DNA from: CAWIKY01 sp963836905
GTDB taxonomy: Bacteria; Pseudomonadota; Alphaproteobacteria; Caulobacterales; Hyphomonadaceae
Assembly: GCA_963836905.1 (NCBI GenBank)
Contig: CAWIKY010000006.1
Span: forward strand, 434,001-498,000
Reading direction: 5' to 3'
Length of the DNA stretch: 64,000 nt
The notes beneath the pieces are model-generated. The model did not search any database, was not told the DNA's origin, and saw nothing but the letters and a program-made list of their open reading frames with translations. Below are positions 16,760 through 25,673 of this stretch, in pieces. Positions within the stretch are counted from its first letter, which is position 1. Every line of letters starts with the position of its first letter. The translations under genes and the position numbers were made by a program.

Positions 16760-19144
16760 CTAGAAATTCGCCGTCAGACGGGCCCCGAAGAAGCGCTCGT
16801 GATCGCGCGGCACATAATGGCTGACGACCCCTCCATAGAGTGGATCACCGAATATGTTCGTCGAATAGAACTGGTTGAACACATTGTTGACGAACACGGT
16901 CGCCGTCCAACGGCCATCATCATCCTCCAGACCTGCTGATAGATTGACAATGCCAAAGCCTTCCTGTTCCGAGCGGGGGTCGTTGTTGAGGGAGAACAGA
17001 GTGTCACTCTGATATCGCGCCGTGACCTGGGCGAATGCATCAAAGCTTGCCTCCAATGGAATCGACTGGCGGATCATGCCGGACAAACGCAAGCGCGGTG
17101 CGTTTGGCAGGCGTTCGCCTGACAGGTCCTGCAGATCTACGACAGTATCGTCTGTGGGATCGTTTGGTGTGCCATTGTCATTCAGCGTCACCGGCACGCA
17201 TCCTTGCGCTACAGTCTGGCCGAAGAAACAACTCGCATTCTCGAACGAGGAAATATCGGCCTCAATGTAGGCAATACCGCCCTGAATGGTCGTCAGATCG
17301 GTGGGGGCAAAAAGGAAATCTAGTTCAGCTCCGGTCGTTTCCACGGAACCGACATTCGTCAGAAGCACTTCGGCATTCAGGATATCGTTGGCATTCGCAG
17401 TCAATACCGTCGCCTGCTCCTGGAAATTCGAGAATTTCGTATGGAAAAGCGCCAGATTGAGCGTGGCGCGTTCATCAAGAAGCGTCGATTTCAGTCCAGC
17501 CTCATAAGCATCGGACTCTTCCGCTTCGATCGGCTCCACATTTGTAGCTGCTCCGAATGTATTGTCGATAGCACGCCCTTTGTAGCCCCGGGCAAAACGT
17601 AGATAGCCCTGGATGTCGTCGGTGAAGCTGTGACGAATACCGATCTCCCCTGTCAGCGCCGTATCTGAAGTATCATCGTCGAGATTCAGCGGTGTTCCCG
17701 GATCACCCCCGAACGGACGGTCGCCGGGCTGAAGGACATTGGTCGGATCACGCAGTGCACTGTATTCCAACTTTTCATTCAGGAGGCGCAAACCTCCGAA
17801 AATCGTCGTGTTGTCCGTGACGTGAAAGTTCGCGGAACCAAAGACAGCAAGATTGGTCGTGTCGGCTTCACCCACGATCTGTCCAGACTGGTTGATCTGG
17901 AAAGTATTGCCTCCCCCAACGGGGATCAAAATCTGGAAACGACGCTGGAAGAATCTGTCGACAAGCGACTGATAGCCAAACGCGCCAACGACATAGTCAA
18001 ATCGGTCGCTGGTGGGTGATGTCAGGCGCAACTCCTGCGTCAAGGCTTTGAACCGCGTCGCGCCGCTGTTGAGGTTGAACGTAATAAAGCCAAGCTGAGG
18101 ATCGGCGAACGGCAAATTGTCGACATCAATGTTATTGATGAAATCAAAATCGCGATAAGCTGTGATCGATGTCAGGGTAAAGCCGTTGCCGAACTCGTAC
18201 TCAGCCTTGGCCGACAAACCCCATTGGTCAGAGTTGTTGAATACCGGTGCATTAACGTTCGAGTCGGCATTCTCCGAACCGGGAACAACGGGCGCGAGCA
18301 ATCCCGCCAGCCCTTGCGCAGCCCCGACTGCCCCCGAAACATCCCGAACCGTGTAGATACAGCAATTCTGCTGACTGTCGCGGTAGTCTGCGATCAGCTC
18401 CACGTCGAAATTGCTGGTTGGCTCAAAGAGCAGCTTTCCGCGGAGACCCCAATTTTCGTAGCCATTGAGGTCCTGGCCATCCGCGTTGGAAATGTGCCCA
18501 TCAAATTGTTTGTAGTACGCTGTTAGTCGAGCGCTCAGTGTTTCGGTGAGGCCGCCCGTGAGCGTGGCGCCGAAACCGTATTCGCCCCCTTCAGCTGCGC
18601 TCAGATCAATCCGGCCTCCAAATTCCTGTTCAGGAGAGGCGGTTGTAACCGAAATCACGCCTGCCGAGGCATTCTTGCCAAACAGTGTCGATTGCGGTCC
18701 GCGCAGCACTTCCACCTGTTCCACATCGACCAGATCCTGAAAGCCGATGCCCTGACGCGCCAAAACGACGTCGTCGAGCACAATTGAGACCGACGACTCG
18801 ACGCCCTGTGAAAAGACAGAGGTGCCGATACCTCTGATATTGACGGAGTTATTCTGATCGTTGGACGACTGGGTGAACGTGACACTTGGAGCGACCGCCT
18901 CAATATTCTGAACGGATCCAATTCCGGCATCGCGCAGTGTTTCGCCCGATAAAGCCGTCACCGCGATGGGCACATCCTGAAGGCTTTCCTCTCGCTTGGT
19001 TGAGGTGACGGTGATGATGCCCAGGCGGCGATCAGTTTCAACGGCCGCTTCGTCGCTGTTGTCTTGCGCATTTGCCGTGAACAGGCAGCCCGTTAGCACG
19101 AACGCCGTAACGGCCGCACCCTTCATAAGAAGGTGAGTGGTCAT
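16760..19144 (-). CDS. TonB-dependent receptor
   Basis: About 794 residues from the ATG behind GGGAGGA, with a signal peptide (MTTHLLMKGAAVTAFVL...ANAQD). The plug domain starts RLGIITVTSTKREESLQDVP, with the LRGPQSTLFGKNASAGVISV signature, followed by beta-barrel strands ending in an aromatic C-terminus (FFGARLTANF), as needed for outer-membrane insertion. It lies next to GH3, sugar symporter and sulfatase genes and a TetR repressor, so it most likely imports oligosaccharides rather than iron. Likely regulated by the TetR protein through palindromes in its upstream region. Confidence 0.93.
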   Translation of the reverse strand: MTTHLLMKGAAVTAFVLTGCLFTANAQDNSDEAAVETDRRLGIITVTSTKREESLQDVPIAVTALSGETLRDAGIGSVQNIEAVAPSVTFTQSSNDQNNSVNIRGIGTSVFSQGVESSVSIVLDDVVLARQGIGFQDLVDVEQVEVLRGPQSTLFGKNASAGVISVTTASPEQEFGGRIDLSAAEGGEYGFGATLTGGLTETLSARLTAYYKQFDGHISNADGQDLNGYENWGLRGKLLFEPTSNFDVELIADYRDSQQNCCIYTVRDVSGAVGAAQGLAGLLAPVVPGSENADSNVNAPVFNNSDQWGLSAKAEYEFGNGFTLTSITAYRDFDFINNIDVDNLPFADPQLGFITFNLNSGATRFKALTQELRLTSPTSDRFDYVVGAFGYQSLVDRFFQRRFQILIPVGGGNTFQINQSGQIVGEADTTNLAVFGSANFHVTDNTTIFGGLRLLNEKLEYSALRDPTNVLQPGDRPFGGDPGTPLNLDDDTSDTALTGEIGIRHSFTDDIQGYLRFARGYKGRAIDNTFGAATNVEPIEAEESDAYEAGLKSTLLDERATLNLALFHTKFSNFQEQATVLTANANDILNAEVLLTNVGSVETTGAELDFLFAPTDLTTIQGGIAYIEADISSFENASCFFGQTVAQGCVPVTLNDNGTPNDPTDDTVVDLQDLSGERLPNAPRLRLSGMIRQSIPLEASFDAFAQVTARYQSDTLFSLNNDPRSEQEGFGIVNLSAGLEDDDGRWTATVFVNNVFNQFYSTNIFGDPLYGGVVSHYVPRDHERFFGARLTANF

Positions 19145-19188
19145 CAATTTTCCTCCCAGTAAGGCTGCGTTTTCGCAGTCCCATTCGT

Positions 19189-19247
19189 TATACAAACGTA
19201 CACTCTATCAACTTTCCAGAAAGTCAATCCCATTATCCGTCTGTATA
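19189..19247 (-). promoter_or_regulatory. Candidate paired TetR operators upstream of the TonB receptor
   Basis: Two similar 14-bp sites, TATACAAACGTACA and TATCCGTCTGTATA, lie 45 bases apart in opposite sense. The second reads TATACAGACGGATA on the other strand, so both share TATACA-ACG. Each is an imperfect palindrome of TATMC/GKATA type. A weaker relative (TATAACGAGCACT) lies just upstream of tetR near 19950. The spacing and position between receptor and regulator fit autoregulated TetR control. Confidence 0.45.
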
Positions 19248-19267
19248 AACTTTTGCTGGGTGGCGGG

Positions 19268-19924
19268 TCACCCCGCGCCTTTTCGCTCGGCTTTAAAGTC
19301 AAATAGAAATGTGATCAGCGCGTCGGCATAGGCATCTATTTCCGCTGGGTCCGAAACGTCCTTGCCCTCCGCCAGGGCGACTTCTGCTGACAACATGAAT
19401 GGCGACTGCGACACCGCCGAAATGATGTAGATGATCGCATGCGGCGGGATGTCGGGATATACACCGTCCTGCACACGTGTCTGGCCGATCTGGCGGGCAA
19501 CTTCGTGTAGCGGCCCGATATGCTTCCTTACGGCCCATCGCAGTCGCTCTGAATCCCGGATGGATTCCTGCACCATAATCCGCGCGTGCTCCGGATGACG
19601 GGCGCAGTAATGAACATAGCGCCGAATCCAGGTCCGCGCCTGATCGTAGGGGCTAAGCTCTTTATAACCTGGGGGGGGCTTCAGCTCTTCGGCCTGTCGT
19701 TCAAACAGGAAATCGACAGCTGATTTCCACAGCTGATCCTTATTGTCGAAATGGTACTTGATCAGGCCGTGGATCACCCCCGCGCGGGCTGCAATCTCTC
19801 GCACGCTAGCGCCCTCGAACCCTTTCTCAGCGAACAGTTCGAGCGCTGCTTGAAGGATACGGTTTCGGGTCTCCAGCTTTTGGCGCTCTCGCACGCCAGG
19901 CTCTTTTTCGTCGACTGATGTCAT
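19268..19924 (-). CDS. TetR/AcrR family repressor of the polysaccharide locus
   Basis: From MTSVDEKEPG the product is about 218 residues. The DNA-binding domain includes RILQAALELFAEKGFEGASV, REIAARAGVIHGLIKYHF and DNKDQLW, a textbook TetR helix-turn-helix. The C-terminal ligand/dimer domain is helical with a hydrophobic face (IIYIISAVSQSPFML). It sits between the leftward TonB receptor operon and the rightward sulfatase operon, so it is well placed to control both, probably released by a sugar or sugar derivative. An in-frame upstream ATG exists (19999) but this one gives the usual family N-terminus. Confidence 0.9.
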   Translation of the reverse strand: MTSVDEKEPGVRERQKLETRNRILQAALELFAEKGFEGASVREIAARAGVIHGLIKYHFDNKDQLWKSAVDFLFERQAEELKPPPGYKELSPYDQARTWIRRYVHYCARHPEHARIMVQESIRDSERLRWAVRKHIGPLHEVARQIGQTRVQDGVYPDIPPHAIIYIISAVSQSPFMLSAEVALAEGKDVSDPAEIDAYADALITFLFDFKAERKGAG

Positions 19925-20066
19925 CTGACTTACCTTGTTGTCCAAGCCGTATAACGAGCACTCTAAGCGTCTCGGTCCTGAATCGAAAGGCGAATCCATT
20001 AAAGCGTTGACGACCTGCCTTCACTTCGCGATACGATTGGATAATAAAAAATACTGGGGGGTGGCG

Positions 20067-21716
20067 ATGCCTTATGCGAATCGACTGGAATCAGCCGCGA
20101 TCGCTGGTGCCACGCTCGGCGCGATCGCAACATGCAGCAGTCTGTTCGCCGGACAAGCAGAAGCGCGCGACGTCGCCGACACGCGGGCAAATGTCATCGT
20201 CGTTCTCGTCGATGACCAGCGTTATGACGCTTTCGGGGCCCTAGACGAAAACCTCTCGACGCCATCACTCGACAGGCTGATCCGCGAGGGTGTGCGCTTC
20301 GAGAATGCGTTTGTGACCACCTCTCTGTGCTCGCCCAGCCGGGCCTCCATCATGTCAGGGCAGATGATGAGCACACATGGCATTGTCGACAATAACAGTC
20401 CGACGCCGGAGGGTTTTCAGCCCTTCTCCGTGCTGCTCGATTCTGAGGGCTATGACACCGCCTTCGTCGGCAAGTGGCATATGGGCAACTCCGACGCGTC
20501 TCCCAAACCCGGCTTCGACCATTGGGTGAGCTTCGAAGGACAGGGCAATTACAGCCCCGTCAATGCGTTCGGGCAGCCCAGCCTGCTTAACGTGAACGGA
20601 ACGTCCGTACCGCAGACAGGTTACATCACGGACGAGCTTACCGATTACGCAATCGACTGGCTGGAGACGCGCGGCGACGCGCCTTTTCTTCTGTTTCTGT
20701 CTCACAAGGCTGTGCATCTGCCATTCACGCCGGCGGACCGCCATGCCGGGCAATATGATGAGCTGGACCTGCAACGGCCTGCAACCGATGACCCTGCCGC
20801 TCGCACCGGTCCGCGGCCGATGTGGCTGACGATGCAGAACAATAGCTGGCATGGGTCGGATTTCGCATTTTACAGCAACAGGCCGCTCGAGGATATTCAA
20901 CGCACCTACTATTCTGCCCTGTCGGGGGTCGATGACAGCGTGGGCGCGCTTTTCCGGGCGCTGGGGTCGATGGACACACCCCGCGACACAGTGATCATCT
21001 ACACAAGCGATAACGGGTTCATGTTCGGCGAGCAGGGTCTTGTCGACAAGCGGGCGGCCTATGAAGCCTCAATGCGCGTGCCGATGATTGTGCATGCGCC
21101 GCAGCGGCTCGAAGGCGGGACCACCAGTCCGGTGCTTGCCCGCAATATCGATATCGCGCCGACAATACTCGGGCTCGCGGGTATCGACATCCCGGATCAT
21201 TATGAAGGTCGCGACATGCTGTCCGTCGATCCGGCTACCGATAGCGAGGCCCTGGTTTACGAGTATTATTGGGAATTCAACTATCCGCAGACGCCAACCA
21301 CTTTTGCGCTTCGGAACAGCCGTTACAAGTATATCCAGTATCACGGCGTTTGGGACACCGAGGAACTTTTCGATCTGCAGGCTGACCCGGAAGAAAGGCA
21401 CAATCTCGTCGCGAACCCGGATCATCAGGACACGCTGATAGACATGCGTGCCGAGCTATATGCAAAACTGTCGAAGGATGGGGCGCGGCCTGAAATCCCG
21501 TTCACCGAACGCTACAATCAGGGCGCAGTTTTCTGGTCAAGCGAGGTGTCATCAGGTGTCGATTTTCCGCCCCACTGGGAGCGCAGCACAGACGCCGCCG
21601 ACAAGTACGAACACATTCTTCCAGATAGCCCGGGAAAGACCCAGCAGCTGGAAATGATCACACCGGCAGTCCGCTCAATCATTGACGGCGCAGGATCAGA
21701 GGAGGACGACCAATGA
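20067..21716 (+). CDS. Type I sulfatase (Cys-type), exported
   Basis: From the ATG after a G-rich ribosome site the protein has a signal peptide (AAIAGATLGAIATCSSLFAG...EARD). The sulfatase fold starts ANVIVVLVDDQRYDAFG with metal-binding Asps, then LCSPSRASIMSG: the C-x-P-x-R site whose Cys is converted to formylglycine. Further landmarks are VGKWHMG and TSDNGFMFGEQG with the second metal site, and KAVHLP. It hydrolyses sulfate esters on a glycan in the periplasm after maturation by a formylglycine-generating enzyme. First of three sulfatase genes in one operon; its stop overlaps the next start. Confidence 0.94.
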   Translation: MPYANRLESAAIAGATLGAIATCSSLFAGQAEARDVADTRANVIVVLVDDQRYDAFGALDENLSTPSLDRLIREGVRFENAFVTTSLCSPSRASIMSGQMMSTHGIVDNNSPTPEGFQPFSVLLDSEGYDTAFVGKWHMGNSDASPKPGFDHWVSFEGQGNYSPVNAFGQPSLLNVNGTSVPQTGYITDELTDYAIDWLETRGDAPFLLFLSHKAVHLPFTPADRHAGQYDELDLQRPATDDPAARTGPRPMWLTMQNNSWHGSDFAFYSNRPLEDIQRTYYSALSGVDDSVGALFRALGSMDTPRDTVIIYTSDNGFMFGEQGLVDKRAAYEASMRVPMIVHAPQRLEGGTTSPVLARNIDIAPTILGLAGIDIPDHYEGRDMLSVDPATDSEALVYEYYWEFNYPQTPTTFALRNSRYKYIQYHGVWDTEELFDLQADPEERHNLVANPDHQDTLIDMRAELYAKLSKDGARPEIPFTERYNQGAVFWSSEVSSGVDFPPHWERSTDAADKYEHILPDSPGKTQQLEMITPAVRSIIDGAGSEEDDQ

Positions 21717-23059
21717 ACCCGACCCGATTTCTTGCCGCGTCCGTTTGCGGCTTCTTTCTCGCGGCCTGCGCCGGCCTGCCTGCACAAGGCACACCAAGCA
21801 CGGATCGCCCCCCCAATGTCATCCTCGTCCTGACGGACGATCTTGGCTATGGCGATATCGGCGCGAACGGATCGACCGTCATCCAGACACCTGTTCTTGA
21901 CCGGCTGGCTGCCGAAGGCGTTCGACTGACAAGTTTCTACGCTGCCGCCAATGTCTGTACCCCTTCGCGGGCGGGCCTCCTTACGGGTCGCTATCCTGTC
22001 CGCATGGGACTCGCCAACGGCGTGGTGCTCCCGCAAAGCACCCACGGCCTGCCCCCGTCCGAGATCACATTGGCCGAGCTCCTGCGCGGATCTGGATACC
22101 GGACGGCGATGATCGGCAAGTGGCATCTTGGCCATCTGCCGGAATTCTGGCCGACAGAGCACGGCTTCGACACCTTCTTCGGCGTTCGGTATTCGAACGA
22201 CATGGAGCCCTTCGGCCTGTACGATCAGTCCGCGCTGATCGAGGAACCTGTCGACCAGACAAGCCTGACTCGGCGCTACACCGAACGCGCCGTGGACGTC
22301 ATCGAACAGGAAGGCGAAGCTCCATTTTTCCTCTATCTGGCGCACACATTTCCGCACATTCCGCTGTTTTCAGAGCCGCCCTTTGAAGGGGCGTCCGCCG
22401 CAGGCGCCTATGGCGACACGGTGGAGACCATTGACTGGAGCATGGGCGAGATCGTCAAAGCCCTTCAACGTACCGGCCAGACAGAAAACACGTTGATCAT
22501 CTTCACCTCCGACAACGGGCCATGGTTCGAAGGCTCGTCCGGCAACAGCCGTGACCGTAAGGGCGGAACCTGGGAAGGCGGCTACCGTGTGCCGTTCATT
22601 GCCTGGTGGCCGGGTACGCTACCAGCCGGCTCCGTCAATGATGCACCGGTGAGCGCGCTCGACATCCTCCCTACGGTCGCCGGACTGGTCGGTGCAGAAA
22701 CCGGGTCTGAACCTGTCACGGAAATTGACGGCCGGGACATCTGGCCCGTCCTGCATCGGGGCGCGCCGTCTCCGCACGACTACCTGTTATTCTTCGATGA
22801 AGACCAGATCGCGGCCGTCCGCTCAGGCGACTGGAGGCTCGTCCTTCGCAGCTACTACAAGACCTATAACGTTCCGCTGGATATATTCAGCTATCCGCTC
22901 CTGTTCAATCTGTCGACGGATCCGGCAGAGGCCTACAGCCTGACAGACCGCGAGCCGGATGAAGTGAAGCGTTTGCATGCCATCGTCGACCGGGAAATCA
23001 ATTTGCTTGGAATTGTACCGAAATCCACGATCCCGGGCGTCGAAACGGAGGCTGAATAG
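21713..23059 (+). CDS. Sulfatase lipoprotein, arylsulfatase A-like
   Basis: N-terminus MNPTRFLAASVCGFFLAAC has a lipobox (LAAC), so the protein should be a lipoprotein. The catalytic core shows NVILVLTDDLGYGDIGANGS, VCTPSRAGLLTGRYP with the formylglycine Cys, MIGKWHLG and FTSDNGPW. This set resembles the large arylsulfatase A-like branch of S1 sulfatases. 448 residues is normal. It overlaps the first sulfatase gene by four bases and the third begins 3 bases after its stop, so the three are one transcription unit. Confidence 0.93.
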   Translation: MNPTRFLAASVCGFFLAACAGLPAQGTPSTDRPPNVILVLTDDLGYGDIGANGSTVIQTPVLDRLAAEGVRLTSFYAAANVCTPSRAGLLTGRYPVRMGLANGVVLPQSTHGLPPSEITLAELLRGSGYRTAMIGKWHLGHLPEFWPTEHGFDTFFGVRYSNDMEPFGLYDQSALIEEPVDQTSLTRRYTERAVDVIEQEGEAPFFLYLAHTFPHIPLFSEPPFEGASAAGAYGDTVETIDWSMGEIVKALQRTGQTENTLIIFTSDNGPWFEGSSGNSRDRKGGTWEGGYRVPFIAWWPGTLPAGSVNDAPVSALDILPTVAGLVGAETGSEPVTEIDGRDIWPVLHRGAPSPHDYLLFFDEDQIAAVRSGDWRLVLRSYYKTYNVPLDIFSYPLLFNLSTDPAEAYSLTDREPDEVKRLHAIVDREINLLGIVPKSTIPGVETEAE

Positions 23060-23062
23060 GCC

Positions 23063-24763
23063 ATGCGAATTCCAGCATTCTTCGTCGGTGCCATCGCCCT
23101 TATCGCGGCGTGTGCCGGCCACGTTGCGCCTCCCGAGACAGCGCAGCCCTCACTGACTTCCGCGACCCGACCGAACATCGTGCTCGTGCTATTTGAAGAC
23201 TTGAGCCCGCGTTTCGGCGCCTATGGCGACTCTCTGGCTCAGACGCCGAATTTCGACCGGATAGCATCCGAAGGCGTCCTATATACAAAAGTCTACACAT
23301 CTTCTGGCGTCTGCGCGCCGAGCCGCGCCGCCCTAATCACCGGACGATACCAGCAGACCATTGGTGCCCAGCACATGCGCACAACAAGCGCTGCTGGCCT
23401 TCCTCCCGGGGGACCCCAGAATTATCTCGCCGTTCCGCCAGAATCGGTGAAGGCTTTCCCGGAATTGCTGCGCGCGGCAGGCTATCACACCTCGAACAAT
23501 TCAAAGACAGACTACCAGTTTGGCGAGCCGTTCACCGTGTGGGACGTTTCCGGCGACGCTGCAGACTGGTCGGGGCGGACACAGGGCCAGCCATTCTTCC
23601 ATATGCGAACTCTTCTCACGACACATGAAAGCGCAATTTGGCCGATTGACATGGAGCCCTCCAGTCCGATCGAAAGCTTCGTCGTCGCGAACAATGCCAA
23701 GGTCTTCGCCGATCGGAAGGCTCTGACGGATCCAGCCGCGGTCGAGGTGCCCCCCTACCTGCCCGATACGCCGGAAGTGCGCCGTGATATTGCCACCCAT
23801 TACGACAATATCGCTTTCACCGATGCCGCGCTTGGCGCGCTTTACGACCGCCTTGAACAGGACGGATTGCTTGATACCACCATTCTGATCATCTCGACTG
23901 ACCACGGCGACGGCCTGCCCCGCATGAAGCGTTCCCTTTATGATAGCGGACTGCACGTTCCATTCGTCATTCGCTATCCGGATGGCCGGGGCGCTGGTAC
24001 GGTCAACGACGAACTGGTCAGCTTTGTTGATCTCGCGCCGACCATCCTGTCCTGGGCGGGTCTCGCCCCGCCGGACTGGATCCAGGGCCGGGACGTCGCC
24101 GGGCCCGACCGCGATCCGGCTCGCGACTATGTCTTCGCCGCCCAAGACCGCATGGATAACGAATTGAACTGGCACCGGGCGGCGCGCGATGAGAGGTTCA
24201 AATACATCCGCAACTACCTGCCGGACGACCCTTACTTTGAGCCCCTGTCTTTCCGGGACTCGCAACCGTCCATGAAAGCCCTCTGGGCTGGACTGGAGGC
24301 TGGGACTCTTCCTGACGCAGCACGCCGTCTGTTCGAGCCGCTCGCCGAAGACCAGCTCTACGACACGGAGGCCGACCCGCACGAAGTCAATAATTTGGCA
24401 GGCGATCCGGCCTATGCCGCTGAGCTTTTGAGACTTGAAGGCGCGCTCGATGCATGGCTAGCCGACGTCGGTGACCTGAGCCGACTTCCCGAGGCCGAAA
24501 TGATCGAGACGTTCTGGCCAAGCGGCATCCAGCCGCAAACGGCTGCGCCGGACATTGCTGTGCGTGCTGAATCCGGCGCGCGGAAAGTGACCCTGTCGTG
24601 CTCTACACCGGGCGCGTCGATCGGTTATCAGACAGGCGACGCAGACGGCGCGTGGCAGCTCTACACCGAGCCCTTGCAGCTCGATGAAGGGACTTCGATA
24701 CGGACAAAAGCGATCCGCTACGGTTTTACAGAAAGCGAGACGATCGAAACTGTCTTCGATTGA
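23063..24763 (+). CDS. Sulfatase lipoprotein with C-terminal chitobiase-like domain
   Basis: Lipobox IAAC in MRIPAFFVGAIALIAAC. Sulfatase motifs: NIVLVLFEDLSPRFGAYGDS, VCAPSRAALITGRY (formylglycine site), ISTDHGDGLPRMKRSLYDSG. About 75 C-terminal residues (AESGARKVTLSCSTPGASI; WQLYTEPLQLDEGTSIRTKA) match the beta-sandwich found at the end of chitobiase/hexosaminidase-type and some sulfatase proteins, probably a carbohydrate-contact module. Third gene of the sulfatase operon. Directly after it lies a fragment of a formylglycine-generating enzyme. Confidence 0.92.
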   Translation: MRIPAFFVGAIALIAACAGHVAPPETAQPSLTSATRPNIVLVLFEDLSPRFGAYGDSLAQTPNFDRIASEGVLYTKVYTSSGVCAPSRAALITGRYQQTIGAQHMRTTSAAGLPPGGPQNYLAVPPESVKAFPELLRAAGYHTSNNSKTDYQFGEPFTVWDVSGDAADWSGRTQGQPFFHMRTLLTTHESAIWPIDMEPSSPIESFVVANNAKVFADRKALTDPAAVEVPPYLPDTPEVRRDIATHYDNIAFTDAALGALYDRLEQDGLLDTTILIISTDHGDGLPRMKRSLYDSGLHVPFVIRYPDGRGAGTVNDELVSFVDLAPTILSWAGLAPPDWIQGRDVAGPDRDPARDYVFAAQDRMDNELNWHRAARDERFKYIRNYLPDDPYFEPLSFRDSQPSMKALWAGLEAGTLPDAARRLFEPLAEDQLYDTEADPHEVNNLAGDPAYAAELLRLEGALDAWLADVGDLSRLPEAEMIETFWPSGIQPQTAAPDIAVRAESGARKVTLSCSTPGASIGYQTGDADGAWQLYTEPLQLDEGTSIRTKAIRYGFTESETIETVFD

Positions 24764-24781
24764 GTTCGCAGCCAAGTCGGC

Positions 24782-25102
24782 ACTGATTGGTGTCCTGCCG
24801 GTCGCATCAATCCCGGCTTCAGCGCCCCTGATCCGGCGCTCCATCCCGTCATGCCTGCAGGCGCGCTTGTGCCGGGATCGGCAGTCTTCATCTCGCCGGT
24901 AGTCTCCGGGTCGCCGCAGTAGTGGCAGTTTGTCGAAGGCGCCAATTGGCGCAAGCCGGAAGGTCCGGGCAGTTCGATCGAGATGCGGATGAATCACCCG
25001 GTTGTGCATGTCTCTTTCGCTGACGCGCTGGCATTCAGCGACTGGGCGGGCGGCGACCTTCCGAGCGAGGCAGAATGGGAGTATGCTGCCCGCGGCGGCG
25101 GT
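24782..25102 (+). pseudogene. Fragment of a formylglycine-generating (sulfatase-modifying) enzyme
   Basis: One frame reads GRINPGFSAPDP, AGALVPGSAVFISP, then after an in-frame TAG at 24920 WQFVEGANWRKPEGPGSSIE, HPVVHVSFADALAFSDWAGG and LPSEAEWEYAARGGG. This is the middle of the FGE/SUMF1 fold. The N-terminus and the C-terminal catalytic part with the active Cys pair are missing. The fragment starts about 20 bases after the last sulfatase stop, so an intact gene probably once closed the operon. FGE converts the sulfatase active-site Cys to formylglycine; a functional copy must exist elsewhere if these sulfatases work. Confidence 0.8.
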
Positions 25103-25127
25103 TGCGATGAGCCGCCTGCGTGTCATG

Positions 25128-25301
25128 TCACGCATCGTCCCGGACCACCCGATCACGGACCCAGACGAAGACTAGCCCAACGAGCGCCGACGCGACCCAT
25201 TCGCCGCCCACGATCAGGGCCAGCGTCAGGATCACGGCGAAAGCCTCATACGGTCCGCGCCGCTCCATCATCCGTTCCGCATTATGCTTCAGGCGTTCCA
25301 T
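25128..25301 (-). CDS. Small membrane protein downstream of XRE regulator
   Basis: 57 residues: a charged N-terminus (MERLKHNAERMMERRGPYEA) followed by a hydrophobic stretch (FAVILTLALIVGG; VASALVGLVFVWV) long enough for one or two membrane passes, ending RDRVVRDDA. An AAGGA sequence about 8 bases upstream lies inside the end of the XRE gene, which it overlaps by 20 bases. The pair is probably co-expressed. No named family recognised. Confidence 0.5.
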   Translation of the reverse strand: MERLKHNAERMMERRGPYEAFAVILTLALIVGGEWVASALVGLVFVWVRDRVVRDDA

Positions 25302-25512
25302 CGGTAATTTCCTTTTCGTATTCAAGCAGGTCGCCGGGCTGGCAGTCGAGTTCACGACAGAGCTTCGCCAGCGTCTCGAACCGCACGCCCTTCACGTGAC
25401 CGCGCTTCAGAAGAGACAGGTTTGCTTCCGTGATGCCGATGCGTGCGGCCAGCTCCTTCGAACTGATTTTGCGCCGAGCGATCATGACGTCGAGCCGGAC
25501 GACGATCGGCAT
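25282..25512 (-). CDS. XRE-family helix-turn-helix regulator (YozG-like)
   Basis: 76 residues that are almost entirely one Cro/C1-type helix-turn-helix: MIARRKISSKELAARIGITE, ANLSLLKRGHVKGVRFETLA, then LDCQPGDLLEY. This short form is typical of regulators paired with DUF2975 membrane proteins; indeed a piece of such a protein is encoded directly upstream and its stop overlaps this ATG. It probably controls its own operon. Partner membrane gene is truncated here. Confidence 0.83.
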   Translation of the reverse strand: MPIVVRLDVMIARRKISSKELAARIGITEANLSLLKRGHVKGVRFETLAKLCRELDCQPGDLLEYEKEITDGTPEA

Positions 25513-25673
25513 CAGACGAATGCGTCGTTCTCGGCAGCGATGGCGCGCGCCCTTGCCCAGACGCGCCCGAGCGACCAGAAGGCGAGGCCGAACAGGATCG
25601 CCAGAATGCCGTTGCTCGAGAGGCTTAAGGTGAGCACGCGTGCGCCGCTGCCCGCGACCGCAACGCGGCTCAT
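25512..25673 (-). pseudogene. C-terminal remnant of a DUF2975-type membrane protein
   Basis: 53 residues (MSRVAVAGSGARVLTLSLSS; NGILAILFGLAFWSLGRVWA; RARAIAAENDAFV) match the last helix and tail of DUF2975 proteins, which are about 160 residues and normally precede a small XRE gene as here. The upstream two thirds are gone: beyond 25674 the sequence becomes a serine hydrolase on the other strand. This is a recombination junction. Confidence 0.55.
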
